DNA of 64,000 nt from positions 412,237 to 476,236 of the IMG/VR virus record IMGVR_UViG_3300032236_002285; one strand, written 5' to 3'. The stretch's first letter is position 1. Each line of letters starts with the position of its first letter. Shown here piece after piece: positions 1 through 8,614 of the stretch. The DNA comes from a virus. The translations under genes and the position numbers were made by a program. The notes under the pieces were generated by a model that was given only the letters and a program-made list of their open reading frames with translations, searched no databases and was not told the DNA's origin.

Positions 1-219
1 AAATTCTATTTCTTTTTGATTTATTATGTCTATATCCTCTGTCTCAAAAATAATTTCCCATTTTATTGAATCAAAGCCATATTTATTTATAGCATTTGTA
101 AGTTTTGTATTATAATATCGTGTACTATAAGAGTGTTTGATTTTTCTACTATCAAAGTCTTTACTTTTACCAATATAAACTTTACCATTTGGAAATTCTG
201 CTTTATATATAACAAACAT
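1..219 (-). CDS. GIY-YIG endonuclease, partial at left edge
   Basis: Seen: an ATG at 217-219 opens 73 codons leftward that stay open to the window edge. Residues 5-19 contain the GIY-YIG signature (Y5...VYIGKS at 14-19), followed by R25 and H29 and a NAINKYG...WEII segment, as in phage Seg/I-TevI-type nuclease domains. Known: such enzymes are homing or free-standing DNA endonucleases cutting related phage genomes. The catalytic Glu and any DNA-binding C-terminus lie outside the window. An AT box (223-234) sits just upstream. No intron boundary is visible, so free-standing is the simplest reading. Confidence 0.8.
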   Translation of the reverse strand, partial: MFVIYKAEFPNGKVYIGKSKDFDSRKIKHSYSTRYYNTKLTNAINKYGFDSIKWEIIFETEDIDIINQKEIEF

Positions 220-222
220 AGA

Positions 223-234
223 TTATATATTAAA
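223..234 (-). promoter_or_regulatory. Late-type AT-box promoter
   Basis: Reads TTTAATATATAA on the minus strand, 4 nt before the GIY-YIG start. Same box as at 3282, 5683, 9377, 20411 and other virion-gene starts. Confidence 0.45.
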
Positions 235-279
235 CAAAGTGAACTCTTAGAACTATAATTAAAAAAACATAATAAATAG

Positions 280-1458
280 ATGCCAAAATTAATTTTAAAT
301 ACTATCGTTAAAGATGAATCACATTGTATTTTAACAATGTTAAAATCAGCTATACAAATATCAGATGCTATAGTTATAGCAGACACTGGTTCTACTGATG
401 GAACACAAGAAATAATTAGAAAATTTGGAGAGGAAAATAATATTCCAACATATGTCGTTGAAAGACCATTTGATGACTTTGAGAAAAGTAGAAATTTTGG
501 AATGGAGAAGGCAAGAGAAATTGTAAAAGAGTTAGGTTGGAATCCAAATGATTGTTGGACTTGGTGGTGTGATGCTGATGAAACTATTATAGTTGATTCA
601 AAGTTTGATAAAAAACAATTTGTTAATGACCTTTATATGATAAACACATACATAGGTCAAATGAAATATACAAGAAATACATTTGCTAGAGTTTCAAAAC
701 CTTTTAGGTTTTATGGTCCAATTCACGAGTTCATTGTTTGTGATGACCAAAACATCACATCTGGTTTAGCAACTGATATTCACGTTGATGTTAAGATGAT
801 TGGTGCTTCTTGGCAAGGTGATATCCCAACTAAATATAAGAACCACGCTTTTGTATTAGAAAAGTACATTGATGCTAATCGTCAAGATCCTCGTTGGATT
901 TTCTATACAGCTCAGTCATATCACGACTCTGCTTCTATTCCTGATAATAAAGAAGAAAATGAAGAAAGATTGCGTAGAGCAATGAAGTATTACAAAGAAC
1001 GTGTTAATAGACCGGATGGTTATGCTGAAGAGGTTTACTATTCACAGTTCCGTATTGGTACTATTATGCGTGCTATGGAAGAACCTTGGAACTTAACACA
1101 CCAAGAGTTATTGAAAGCTTATAATATGGATCCAATGAGAGGTGAATCTATTAAGATTATCATTGATTACTACTTACAAATGAATGAGTGGAATATGGCT
1201 TATTTATATTCTAAGTTTGCTAAATTAAACTTCCACGGTAAGAATCCTTATCCTAATAGATTATTATTTGTTGATGAAGCTCTTTATGTTTGGAAATTTG
1301 CTGAAGCTCACGCCGCTTCTTGTTTCTACACAGGTAGAATGGATGAGGCTAAAGCATCATTTACTGAGATAATGCAAATATCTAAAACAAGTCCTCAGTA
1401 CTTTACACCAGAAGATATGGCTAAGATCCAACAAAACGCACAATTCTTCTTAAAGTAA
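280..1458 (+). CDS. Family 2-like glycosyltransferase with helical repeat tail
   Basis: GT-A fold glycosyltransferase: N-terminal NTIVKDE, DTGSTDGT (residues 35-42) and the metal/nucleotide-sugar motif DADE (98-101). Residues ~200-392 are helical with tyrosine/alanine repeats like TPR units (for example YTAQSYHDS and AHAASCFYTGRMDEA), the usual C-terminal partner in this subgroup. Likely adds sugar to a phage or host surface protein, DNA base or glycan; the acceptor cannot be told. Its stop is one base before the DHFR start, so the two are probably co-transcribed. Two more glycosyltransferases lie at 39.9-41.4 kb. Confidence 0.85.
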   Translation: MPKLILNTIVKDESHCILTMLKSAIQISDAIVIADTGSTDGTQEIIRKFGEENNIPTYVVERPFDDFEKSRNFGMEKAREIVKELGWNPNDCWTWWCDADETIIVDSKFDKKQFVNDLYMINTYIGQMKYTRNTFARVSKPFRFYGPIHEFIVCDDQNITSGLATDIHVDVKMIGASWQGDIPTKYKNHAFVLEKYIDANRQDPRWIFYTAQSYHDSASIPDNKEENEERLRRAMKYYKERVNRPDGYAEEVYYSQFRIGTIMRAMEEPWNLTHQELLKAYNMDPMRGESIKIIIDYYLQMNEWNMAYLYSKFAKLNFHGKNPYPNRLLFVDEALYVWKFAEAHAASCFYTGRMDEAKASFTEIMQISKTSPQYFTPEDMAKIQQNAQFFLK

Positions 1459-1459
1459 A

Positions 1460-1939
1460 ATGGTAAAGATAATAGTAGCAATGTCTGAGAATAGAGTTAT
1501 TGGAAACAATAATGAATTGATATGGAAACTATCATCTGACCTCAAACGATTCAAAGAGTTAACTACAGGACATCCGGTTGTGATGGGTAGAAAGACCTAT
1601 GAATCAATTGGTAGACCTCTTCCTAATAGAAGAAACATAATCATAACAAGAAATTCAGAATATGAAGTTGAAGGTTGTGAGATTGTTTCTTCATTAGAAG
1701 AGGCTTTACTTTTAACAGGTAGCAACTGTTTTATTATAGGTGGTGGAGAAATCTATAAACAATCATTAGAAATAGCTGATAAGATATATCTAACAGTAGT
1801 TCATAAAGACTTTGAAGGTGATACATCATTTCCAGAATTGGATGAAACCTGGGCCAAGTTAGATGTCAAAGACTTCACATCTGATGAGAAGAATGAATAT
1901 GATTATTCATTTATTGAATACGAAAGATATCAGTTTTAA
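1460..1939 (+). CDS. folA: Dihydrofolate reductase
   Basis: Reduces dihydrofolate to tetrahydrofolate with NADPH, supporting phage thymidylate synthesis. Full-length (159 residues) with the expected landmarks: IVAMSENRVIGNNNELIW (active-site/Met20 loop), VVMGRKTYESIGRPLPNR (NADPH binding), FIIGGGEIYKQ (GG motif) and the C-terminal TSFPELD. The catalytic acidic residue near 30 (here L-S-S-D-L) is present. A folate enzyme without thymidylate synthase in this window suggests ts genes elsewhere. Follows the glycosyltransferase with a 1-nt gap. Confidence 0.96.
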   Translation: MVKIIVAMSENRVIGNNNELIWKLSSDLKRFKELTTGHPVVMGRKTYESIGRPLPNRRNIIITRNSEYEVEGCEIVSSLEEALLLTGSNCFIIGGGEIYKQSLEIADKIYLTVVHKDFEGDTSFPELDETWAKLDVKDFTSDEKNEYDYSFIEYERYQF

Positions 1940-1940
1940 A

Positions 1941-2004
1941 ATAAGAAACCCATTCATTTCTGAATGGGTCAGTCAAGGGATGCTATCCTAAGAGGGGTTC
2001 TTAT
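1941..2004. other. Branched hairpin between convergent genes
   Basis: Outer stem ATAAGAA (1941-1947) pairs with TTCTTAT (1998-2004). It encloses hairpin CCCATTCA/TGAATGGG (1949-1956/1961-1968, loop TTTC) and a small hairpin GGAT-gct-ATCC (1978-1988). Lies exactly between the DHFR stop and the stop of the leftward gene. May end transcription or stabilise 3' ends; it lacks a clear T-run. Confidence 0.45.
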
Positions 2005-2531
2005 TTACAAGATTTTATAATAGAAGAAATCTCAGCTTTAATTTTACCTAACTCTTCATATCCTAATTCTTTAGGGAATTTATTACCTACTTTCTTAACA
2101 CCAACATAGTCAGCTCTAAACATTACTTGACCAACGTGTTCATCACAACAATGAATCTCCAAGTCATCACCTACTTGTTTAGTTTTACAATCTTTATTTG
2201 ATTCAATAATATCTTTGATTTTCTTTCTGAAAGAATCTCTCTTATCAGCTTTAACTTCTTTATGTTTATCTTTAGTTCTTACTGACTTCTCAGCAACACC
2301 TTCACCTAACCAACTTGGTTTGCCCATACCATCTTGCCAACCACCTTTTGAGTCAGAGTCATCATATCTTTCATCATCTCTTGGATACATTCCATCTGGA
2401 TCTTCTTTCTGAGATCTTTTTATTCTTTTTTCTCTTTTCTCAGCATCCTCTTTAGCTTTGTGTGGAAAATTAGAGATAGCTGTTTTTTCTGCTGGAGATA
2501 ACTCCTCATTAAATCTCTTTAAGTATTTCAT
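2001..2531 (-). CDS. Unknown protein with N-terminal MKYLKRFNEE motif
   Basis: Unrecognised, 176 residues. Starts MKYLKRFNEEL, one of about ten proteins here with this opening. Residues ~20-105 are very rich in K, R, D and E and probably disordered. The last ~70 residues look folded and hold three cysteines (DCKTK, IHCCDE). The start is preceded by a TATATA-rich stretch. It is grouped with baseplate genes on the same strand. Inferred to be a virion or capsid-interior protein; function unknown. Confidence 0.75.
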   Translation of the reverse strand: MKYLKRFNEELSPAEKTAISNFPHKAKEDAEKREKRIKRSQKEDPDGMYPRDDERYDDSDSKGGWQDGMGKPSWLGEGVAEKSVRTKDKHKEVKADKRDSFRKKIKDIIESNKDCKTKQVGDDLEIHCCDEHVGQVMFRADYVGVKKVGNKFPKELGYEELGKIKAEISSIIKSCK

Positions 2532-2576
2532 ATTTTAATATGTATTTTTATAATGTATATATAAAATTTTACTGCA

Positions 2577-2601
2577 TAAAAAAACTCACCGAAGTGAGTT
2601 T
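2577..2601 (-). terminator. Rho-independent terminator
   Basis: On the minus strand AAACTCAC-TTCG-GTGAGTTT followed by a T-run: 8-bp stem with a stable TTCG tetraloop, directly after the stop of the gene at 2608. Confidence 0.9.
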
Positions 2602-2607
2602 CTTAAA

Positions 2608-3258
2608 TTATTTACTTAAAAGTTTTATTAAGTCTTCTGTGATTTTAGTAATCATCTTTTTACCTTCAACTTCTAATAAAGGAATGTTTTTAACCATTGA
2701 GTATTTATCATTACCATCAACAACTATTTTAGAAATAGCTTCAATGAACTTTTTATCTTTACCATATTTCTTAGTATAGTATCCTTTTAACTCGTTAACG
2801 AATTTAGATAAATCAACACCTTCTTTGTAGTTATATTTAACCATTTGAAGTTCGTTGTCTTGCTTCTCAACCATAATATACCAAATAGACTTCTTAGAAA
2901 CTTTAACATTCTCAAGGAAGTTATAAGCTTTAGATGCTTTAGTATTCTTAGGGAACTTAGCAACCTTACCAGTGAAGTTTACATTTTCATGTGTTTTATC
3001 ACCTTTCATTTCAATATCATTTTCAAATTCATCTTCGTCAGAAGGTAAATCTACCGTTTGATCTTGAGGAATCAAGTTTTTTCTTGAAGCTGGTTTTTCG
3101 ATTTTTTTAGAATCTTTAGGCACATTAGGATTTGCTGGCAAATCTGAATCAGTAGCCGGTTGAGCGTCTAACGAAGGATTAACCTCTTCAATCTTAGATT
3201 TGCTCTTGATATCTGAGAATTTCTTAAATCCAACAATCTTTTTGTTTTCTTCTGCCAT
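2608..3258 (-). CDS. Unknown probable virion protein, disordered N-terminal half
   Basis: 216 residues, not recognised. Residues 1-100 are acidic and proline/serine-rich (PATDSDLPANPNVPKDSKK), likely unstructured. Residues ~105-216 alternate hydrophobic and basic residues and look like a compact alpha/beta domain ending in LIKLLSK. Residues 8-18 (IVGFKKFSDIK) weakly recall the N-terminal motif of its neighbours. A late-type AT box is 23 nt upstream and a strong terminator follows it. Neighbouring the baseplate operon suggests a structural or assembly role. Confidence 0.75.
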   Translation of the reverse strand: MAEENKKIVGFKKFSDIKSKSKIEEVNPSLDAQPATDSDLPANPNVPKDSKKIEKPASRKNLIPQDQTVDLPSDEDEFENDIEMKGDKTHENVNFTGKVAKFPKNTKASKAYNFLENVKVSKKSIWYIMVEKQDNELQMVKYNYKEGVDLSKFVNELKGYYTKKYGKDKKFIEAISKIVVDGNDKYSMVKNIPLLEVEGKKMITKITEDLIKLLSK

Positions 3259-3281
3259 TTGATTTTATTACGTTTTGTCTA

Positions 3282-3293
3282 TTATATATTAAA
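3282..3293 (-). promoter_or_regulatory. Late-type AT-box promoter
   Basis: TTTAATATATAA on the minus strand, 23 nt upstream of the ATG at 3258. Confidence 0.5.
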
Positions 3294-3323
3294 TAAATTA
3301 TTTAGTTTTCTTGATTTTTAAAA

Positions 3324-3575
3324 TTATCTTTGTCTATAGTGATATTTGTCTACCATATAGTTCTTCCAGTTCTTCATAATGTTCATTTGGTCAAACAAAA
3401 TAGCTACCAATGGTTGCATTTTATTTAGCCAATTATTCATTAAGTCATTTTGAAAAATGTAAGGTGACAAAGACTTATCAAGTATAACCTCATCATATTT
3501 CACAAAATTAGTATCATCATCATGAAGATGTTTCATATGATATAATTCTGGTAACTGATTCTTTTCGTATAACAT
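3324..3575 (-). CDS. Small unknown protein next to baseplate gene
   Basis: 83 residues, rich in aromatic and basic residues (WLNKMQPLVAILFDQ, NWKNYMVDKYHYRQR). Starts 13 bp after the baseplate wedge gene stop, same strand, with TAATATATAA at 3579-3588 just before the ATG. Not recognised. Position suggests a minor tail or baseplate component. Confidence 0.65.
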   Translation of the reverse strand: MLYEKNQLPELYHMKHLHDDDTNFVKYDEVILDKSLSPYIFQNDLMNNWLNKMQPLVAILFDQMNIMKNWKNYMVDKYHYRQR

Positions 3576-3588
3576 ATCTTATATATTA

Positions 3589-5319
3589 TTAAACAGCGGG
3601 TCTGTTTTTAGCATCTATAGTTCCTTTCTTAATAATATTAACAGATTTCAAACCATTGCCATCTATATCATCAGAATAATAAACACCATTTCTATCAAAC
3701 CAACCACCTCTAATAATAGGAATTTCATTTGGTTCGAATATGATATCACCTAAAATAGGATCAAGACCTTTAACATCACTATATGAATAATCAGGATTCA
3801 TGTTAGAAATTGATATATCAGTTTGGTAACTTGAGTTATACATATTTAATTTATTTTGAGCATCGGTCATTGCTTGTGTATGATAATCCTCATTCTTTTT
3901 AGATATAATTTGAATATCAACTGAGTGAATATCTTGTATGCTTGAAAGAGCTCTAATTAAATCTAATTTAGGTATTCTATCAATTCTGGTTAAATTCAAA
4001 AAGTAATCAGAAATAGCTTGTAATATTTGAGAATTAACAGAATCATCTAAAGCATCTGAATAAGACATCACATAGACATTCATCACATAATATGATAAGT
4101 CAGGTGATTTAATTCTATACTTCTTAGTTAATTGTAAGTTACCACCCGCCTTCAAATAAGTATCTATCTTTGATATCTCATAAGCATCTAAACTAAAAGC
4201 CGCAATATCAATCGTAAAATAATCAGAATCTGGACTTTTGAACAATTTAATATTTGGTGTTGCCACTATGAAAATTGTTCCTGTTTGCTCATAAGCATTA
4301 ACATGTGAGAAAACACCTAATTTTTTAATCTCATAAGCATATTGTTGAGGCAAACCTAATACGAAGTTATTAGAAGCAATAGGAAGAATGTTTTTAGTAA
4401 ACATCAAATCCTCTTTATCAGCGCCAAAATTAATATCAGTGTAAATATCAACATCAAATACTTTTGTTATATCTAGTGTGTCACCATTACCATCAAATAC
4501 ATCTTCTACAAACTTCCAATCATTTCTAGTTCTTCTGAAGATATTACCATTAGAACCATTAGTTTTTAAGTAGTTAATTTGTATTACAGAACCTATTGGA
4601 GGAATAGCACCGAATCCACTATTACCAAATACAACATCAATACCACCGTTGAATCCAGTTCTAACAACACAAGCGTTTTCATCTGGAATCATCTCCCAAA
4701 TGTGTTTTTTTATTGACCAATAAACACCATTAACTAAAACTTCAACATTAAAATTTTCGACATCTTGATTAGCTGACTCTGAAAAGTTAAAAGTTTGTAA
4801 AGAAGTTCCATCACCTGTTCTAGTATTTTGAACCCACTCACCTTGAATTATTGGTAAGAAAAATTGATAGTTAGGAGTTATTTTATGACTAACTCTTTCA
4901 GTACCTATATTAAGAATATAACTTAAACTATTAGTTATGTTTTTAATTCTGGTTCTATTTATAATAACAACTCTACCACCTGGTATATCAGTTCCTAAAT
5001 CTACATTACTTTTCAATGTCAGCCTTAATGTACCAGTAGCACTAATAGCTCTACCTGGATTATGACCAGCAAAAATAGCAGCATTTCTAATAATTCTTTC
5101 ATTTATTGAGTTATTATCACCAAGATCAAACTGATTAATAGCATTCTTCAAATATAAGAATGACAACTGATGTAGATTTTCTAAAACAGATAAAATCTGA
5201 CCATAAGGTGATGCAGGACTATAAAGGATGTTGCCTTTATTATGCTCGTTTCTAAGGAAAGTTTCTATATCAGCTTTGATATTTGAGTATGTAATCTGTA
5301 TGAAATTATTTAATGCCAT
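3589..5319 (-). CDS. Baseplate wedge protein, gp6 / baseplate-J-like
   Basis: 576 residues. The N-terminus carries the pattern of T4 gp6/baseplate-J-like wedge proteins: an amphipathic start (IKADIETFLRN, GQILSVLENLHQLSFLYLKNAINQF), then INERIIRNAAIFAGHNPGR and a beta-rich GTLRLTL segment. The C-terminal third has the acidic RIPKLDLIRALSSIQDIHSVDI region seen in this family. In contractile tails this protein forms the dimer that triggers sheath contraction. Same operon as 5331-5663 and 3324-3575. Assigned from motif pattern rather than alignment. Confidence 0.75.
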   Translation of the reverse strand: MALNNFIQITYSNIKADIETFLRNEHNKGNILYSPASPYGQILSVLENLHQLSFLYLKNAINQFDLGDNNSINERIIRNAAIFAGHNPGRAISATGTLRLTLKSNVDLGTDIPGGRVVIINRTRIKNITNSLSYILNIGTERVSHKITPNYQFFLPIIQGEWVQNTRTGDGTSLQTFNFSESANQDVENFNVEVLVNGVYWSIKKHIWEMIPDENACVVRTGFNGGIDVVFGNSGFGAIPPIGSVIQINYLKTNGSNGNIFRRTRNDWKFVEDVFDGNGDTLDITKVFDVDIYTDINFGADKEDLMFTKNILPIASNNFVLGLPQQYAYEIKKLGVFSHVNAYEQTGTIFIVATPNIKLFKSPDSDYFTIDIAAFSLDAYEISKIDTYLKAGGNLQLTKKYRIKSPDLSYYVMNVYVMSYSDALDDSVNSQILQAISDYFLNLTRIDRIPKLDLIRALSSIQDIHSVDIQIISKKNEDYHTQAMTDAQNKLNMYNSSYQTDISISNMNPDYSYSDVKGLDPILGDIIFEPNEIPIIRGGWFDRNGVYYSDDIDGNGLKSVNIIKKGTIDAKNRPAV

Positions 5320-5330
5320 AAAGCTATTTA

Positions 5331-5663
5331 TTATTTATTTACTTCTTTTAAGTAATCTTCAGAAAACCTATTTTTTTCAAAGATTTCTTTAATATCAGAT
5401 GTGATATCATCAACACTTGAAAATCTTTCAACAAAATCTGAACTTTCATTAAGTGGATTTTCTGAATATCTCCAAGGGAAACTATAATTCTCTAAATCTT
5501 TCTTAGTCATAATCATTTTGACCTCTTTACCTTCATTGATAACAGAAACCTCAATGTAACTACCATATTTTAAGTTTGATTTTTCTTCTATTTTAATCTC
5601 TGCGTTATAAAACTGCGAAAGAAGATCGCTATGAATCTTATTAATATTATATTTCAAGTCCAT
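5331..5663 (-). CDS. Unknown small protein upstream of baseplate wedge gene
   Basis: 110 residues, acidic, with a likely mixed alpha/beta fold (SYIEVSVINEGKEVKMIM) and a charged helical end. First gene of the leftward baseplate operon, 11 bp before the wedge gene, with AT box 5683-5694 upstream. Possibly a baseplate/tail assembly component such as a gp25-like or chaperone-type protein, but no family motif was recognised. Confidence 0.7.
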   Translation of the reverse strand: MDLKYNINKIHSDLLSQFYNAEIKIEEKSNLKYGSYIEVSVINEGKEVKMIMTKKDLENYSFPWRYSENPLNESSDFVERFSSVDDITSDIKEIFEKNRFSEDYLKEVNK

Positions 5664-5682
5664 TTTTATTAATTTATTTTAT

Positions 5683-5694
5683 TTATATATTAAA
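5683..5694 (-). promoter_or_regulatory. Late-type AT-box promoter
   Basis: TTTAATATATAA on the minus strand, 19 nt before the ATG at 5663; heads the baseplate operon. Confidence 0.55.
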
Positions 5695-5771
5695 TTGGAG
5701 CCACCACTTACTTATTTTTTAATAAAAGAGTTTCAATAATAAATATATACTCCTATAAAATATAATTAAAG

Positions 5772-6491
5772 ATGGATATAAAAGATATAGCAGACCTTTT
5801 AGGTAAATACGGTTTTAAAGGAACCTTATTTGCTGTTTTTGTTTTTTTACTGGTTACTATGTTGAAAAGCAACTGGTTTAGTGGTGTAATGAGTAAGTTG
5901 TCTGATAAGTTTGTTGAAAAGTTTATGAGAAGCAAGGTTAAAGAAGTTAACTCTCATGTTAAATCAATTACTGACTCTGATATAACAAATCATGATATAT
6001 TCAACTATATTGACTTCTGGACTTATTCTAAGGTTCCTACTATTCAATTCTCAACTGAGTATAGAACCGTAGTATTTAGAAAATATTTAACAATATATCT
6101 TAAATCATACAAAAAGAAAATATCAGATTTTGTAAATAGCAAAGAATATCAAGCTATGGATGATGCTAAGGTTTGGAAAGCGTTACTTGATTTAATTAAT
6201 CAAATTGTCTTTGATTACGAAAGAGAGATGATAGATGCTGGTTTACCTAAGATTGTTGTTGATAAAATGAAGGCTAAAAACAATGATACAATTACTTTAA
6301 CAATAGATTTAATTGAGGGTATTTGTAACTCACAATTTTATGATTCGGATAAAAACTTCTTAAAAGTTTATTCTATTCTAAATATTTTATTATCAGTTTT
6401 AGAAAATACAATTTCTAATTCCGAAAATGTTTGTAATTCTATTAACGGTCAGTTAAAAGGATTAAAATTTGATGGAAAAATTGAACCGTAA
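5772..6491 (+). CDS. Membrane-anchored protein of unknown function
   Basis: 239 residues. One hydrophobic segment (about residues 17-33, GTLFAVFVFLLVTMLKS) then a ~200-residue soluble, mostly helical region rich in lysine and aspartate. Membrane anchor plus helical body would fit a tail-tube/tape-measure partner or an inner-membrane effector; neither can be shown. Four bases separate its stop from the next gene's preferred ATG. Confidence 0.8.
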   Translation: MDIKDIADLLGKYGFKGTLFAVFVFLLVTMLKSNWFSGVMSKLSDKFVEKFMRSKVKEVNSHVKSITDSDITNHDIFNYIDFWTYSKVPTIQFSTEYRTVVFRKYLTIYLKSYKKKISDFVNSKEYQAMDDAKVWKALLDLINQIVFDYEREMIDAGLPKIVVDKMKAKNNDTITLTIDLIEGICNSQFYDSDKNFLKVYSILNILLSVLENTISNSENVCNSINGQLKGLKFDGKIEP

Positions 6492-6495
6492 TGAA

Positions 6496-6933
6496 ATGAA
6501 ACACTTAAAATCATATAAGATCTACGAAAGTGATAATGTTTGTACTACTTGTAACGGAACTGGTGAAGTAGATAGAGAGATTAATATGTGGGGTGATATG
6601 GGTAGATATGAGTGTGAGGATTGTAATGGAACTGGTAAACTAAGCACTCAATCATTTACAAAAGATTTAAGATCATTCACAGATGAATCTCAATCAGAAT
6701 TGAAATCATTACTGGATAAGTATGAAATAAAATACGGCGCTGTTTTACCTAAAGTTGAAAGATATTCTGATAATCATGAAGATGTTGAGAAGGTAGAAAT
6801 AGAAGCTCAGTTATACTCAACTTCTACATTAACTAAAGAATTACTTGAAGAAATAAATGAAAAATATGTTGATTATAATATTCATTTTGATACTTACAAT
6901 CACTTATATCTAATGGTTTATAAACTTTACTAA
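6496..6933 (+). CDS. Zinc-finger (CxxCxGxG) protein with N-terminal MKHLK motif
   Basis: Start chosen at 6496, not the upstream in-frame ATG at 6469, because it gives MKHLKSYKIYE, matching neighbouring starts, and no overlap with the previous gene. Two DnaJ-type zinc motifs CTTCNGTG (16-23) and CEDCNGTG (40-47) form one zinc site. The remaining ~100 residues are acidic and probably a ferredoxin-like fold (VEIEAQLYSTSTLTKELLEEI). Likely a virion-associated or chaperone-like protein. Overlaps the kinase gene tail-to-tail by 4 bp. Confidence 0.8.
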   Translation: MKHLKSYKIYESDNVCTTCNGTGEVDREINMWGDMGRYECEDCNGTGKLSTQSFTKDLRSFTDESQSELKSLLDKYEIKYGAVLPKVERYSDNHEDVEKVEIEAQLYSTSTLTKELLEEINEKYVDYNIHFDTYNHLYLMVYKLY

Positions 6934-7475
6934 TCCATAAAATCATAAATATCATCTGGTAAAAATTCTGGATCAGTTATTTTTAAATCATAGTCTCTAA
7001 AGTCTCCGAAGTCAATATCATCAGCATCTAGTCTTCTTGTAATTGAGTCATTTTTATCTTGTCGTCCTAATAGTCTTGACTCTCTAACCTCTCTATCAAT
7101 ATCAAGATAAACAACAAAGCAACCTTCTCTCATCTCAGGTGTTAAGTTAGTAAACTCACCAGGTGTCATAATAAATACTTGTGACTCATTGAATTCTTGT
7201 AAGGTTATACCATAGTACCATGTTTCTGGTTCTCTACCATCAGGTGTAACATAAAATGTTTGGTAAGCTAAAAATTTATTTTCATTTATAGATTGTGTAA
7301 ACTCATAATCAGATACAAAATTGTAAGTAATACCTTGTTCTTCATTTAGTCTTTGAGGTCTTGTTGTCCATTTAAGACAAGCTTTTAATCCTTTTTCAAC
7401 AAGCTTTCTCATTAAGAAGTCCTTACCTGAACCAGATTTACCTAAAATAATTAGTTTCTCATTTTTAACATTCAT
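6930..7475 (-). CDS. Guanylate kinase-like nucleotide monophosphate kinase
   Basis: P-loop GKSGSGKD (12-19), then KWTTRPQRLNEEQGITYNFVS (from residue 36), which is the GMP-binding signature of guanylate kinases, and the later acidic/Arg-rich lid (DREVRESRLLGRQDK, SITRRLD). 181 residues is normal length. Would phosphorylate (d)GMP with ATP, feeding nucleotides to replication; substrate could be another dNMP as with T4 gp1. Its C-terminus (DDIYDFMD) is acidic. Confidence 0.85.
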   Translation of the reverse strand: MNVKNEKLIILGKSGSGKDFLMRKLVEKGLKACLKWTTRPQRLNEEQGITYNFVSDYEFTQSINENKFLAYQTFYVTPDGREPETWYYGITLQEFNESQVFIMTPGEFTNLTPEMREGCFVVYLDIDREVRESRLLGRQDKNDSITRRLDADDIDFGDFRDYDLKITDPEFLPDDIYDFMD

Positions 7476-7535
7476 TATATTGTTAATAAATTTATTAATT
7501 ATAATTTGTAAATATGAAAAAGTTTAAGTATTGAA

Positions 7536-7548
7536 TTTTTAATATATA
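7536..7548 (+). promoter_or_regulatory. Late-type AT-box promoter
   Basis: TTTTTAATATATA, 20 nt upstream of the adhesin ATG at 7569. Confidence 0.5.
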
Positions 7549-7568
7549 CTAAAAACAAATAATAATAT

Positions 7569-8612
7569 ATGTCAGTTGGTACAAAATATGCTACAGCCTT
7601 TACGAATGGTGTTACAATTCCAGGTTTTACTAATATTGGTAAAGTTGCCATAGATACAAACCCAGGTGTCGGAGATTATACACTCGGTAACTTTGTTGGT
7701 GGTATAAATGGCTCATATGACTACACTTCATATATTATTATATCTGATACAACTACAGCTCTTATTGATAATAGAAGCACTGGTAATCACACGGGTTCGG
7801 CTTTACCTAATCAACCAACATTTTTTGCTTCTAAATTTAAAACTGATGAAAGTTTTTTAAGAATGGTTAATAGACTACCAGCAAGATCAGGTCAAACTGC
7901 TTTTACTGATCCTTTATTAGCTTCTTCCTGGCTTAGGTCAAATGGTTATTGGACTACTTATGTAACACCGGTACTATCATTAGATGCTGGTAACCCAGCA
8001 AGTTACCCAGGAACCGGAAATACATGGACTGATACTATTGGTGGTAAAACATTCAATTTATATAATGGCGTTGGTTACGATCCAAACAATGGTGGTAAGT
8101 TTTATTTTTATGCACCAGCGGGTCAATATGCTGAGTGTAATACAAGTTTACCTGATTTAAATACTTGGTCAGTTGGTGTTTGGCACTATTATACTGGTCA
8201 AAATATTGGTTCTGGTATGTGTATTGTAACTGAAGTTTACCCAGGAGTAAATAATAATATAAACTACTCTTTAGGAGATAACGATACTGGCGGTGATATA
8301 AGTGCAGGATTTTTTGATGGCGCTTGGAGAGTAAGTAATCCTTATAGTTTAACACCTAATAATTGGTATTATATCGTTGGTACCTATGATGGTAGTACAA
8401 TTAGTCTTTATGTTAATGGTAGTCTAGTACAATCAAATAATTATAATGGTTACCCAATATCATCCCAGGGTGGTATAAGATTAATGAGAAGATGGGATAA
8501 TCCTGATTATTGGGATGGTTATTTATCTACGGTTGATATTTATGATCAAGCATTAGATTCATCAAAGATATCATCTATCTTTAATTCAACTAAATCAAGA
8601 TTTGGTTTGTAA
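7569..8612 (+). CDS. Tail adhesin with concanavalin A-like (LamG) domain
   Basis: 347 residues. Residues ~1-140 form a Gly/Thr/Asn-rich attachment region. From ~140 (TPVLSLDAGNPASYPGTGNTW) to the end is a LamG/ConA-like lectin beta-sandwich, with the typical WYYIVGTYDGSTISLYVNGSLV core and a closing GYLSTVDIYDQALDSSKI helix-strand. Such domains bind glycans and sit on tail fibres or capsid decorations. Inferred receptor-binding or surface-adhesion protein, transcribed alone from its own late-type box. Confidence 0.8.
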   Translation: MSVGTKYATAFTNGVTIPGFTNIGKVAIDTNPGVGDYTLGNFVGGINGSYDYTSYIIISDTTTALIDNRSTGNHTGSALPNQPTFFASKFKTDESFLRMVNRLPARSGQTAFTDPLLASSWLRSNGYWTTYVTPVLSLDAGNPASYPGTGNTWTDTIGGKTFNLYNGVGYDPNNGGKFYFYAPAGQYAECNTSLPDLNTWSVGVWHYYTGQNIGSGMCIVTEVYPGVNNNINYSLGDNDTGGDISAGFFDGAWRVSNPYSLTPNNWYYIVGTYDGSTISLYVNGSLVQSNNYNGYPISSQGGIRLMRRWDNPDYWDGYLSTVDIYDQALDSSKISSIFNSTKSRFGL

Positions 8613-8614
8613 TA

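Noticed and set aside
87-386. Minus-strand reading frame of ~99 residues
   Set aside because: Overlaps the GIY-YIG and glycosyltransferase starts in another frame; low-complexity sequence.
8053-8355. Tyr/His-rich antisense frame inside the adhesin gene
   Set aside because: Shadow of the adhesin's Asn/Tyr codons, no independent promoter or family signal.
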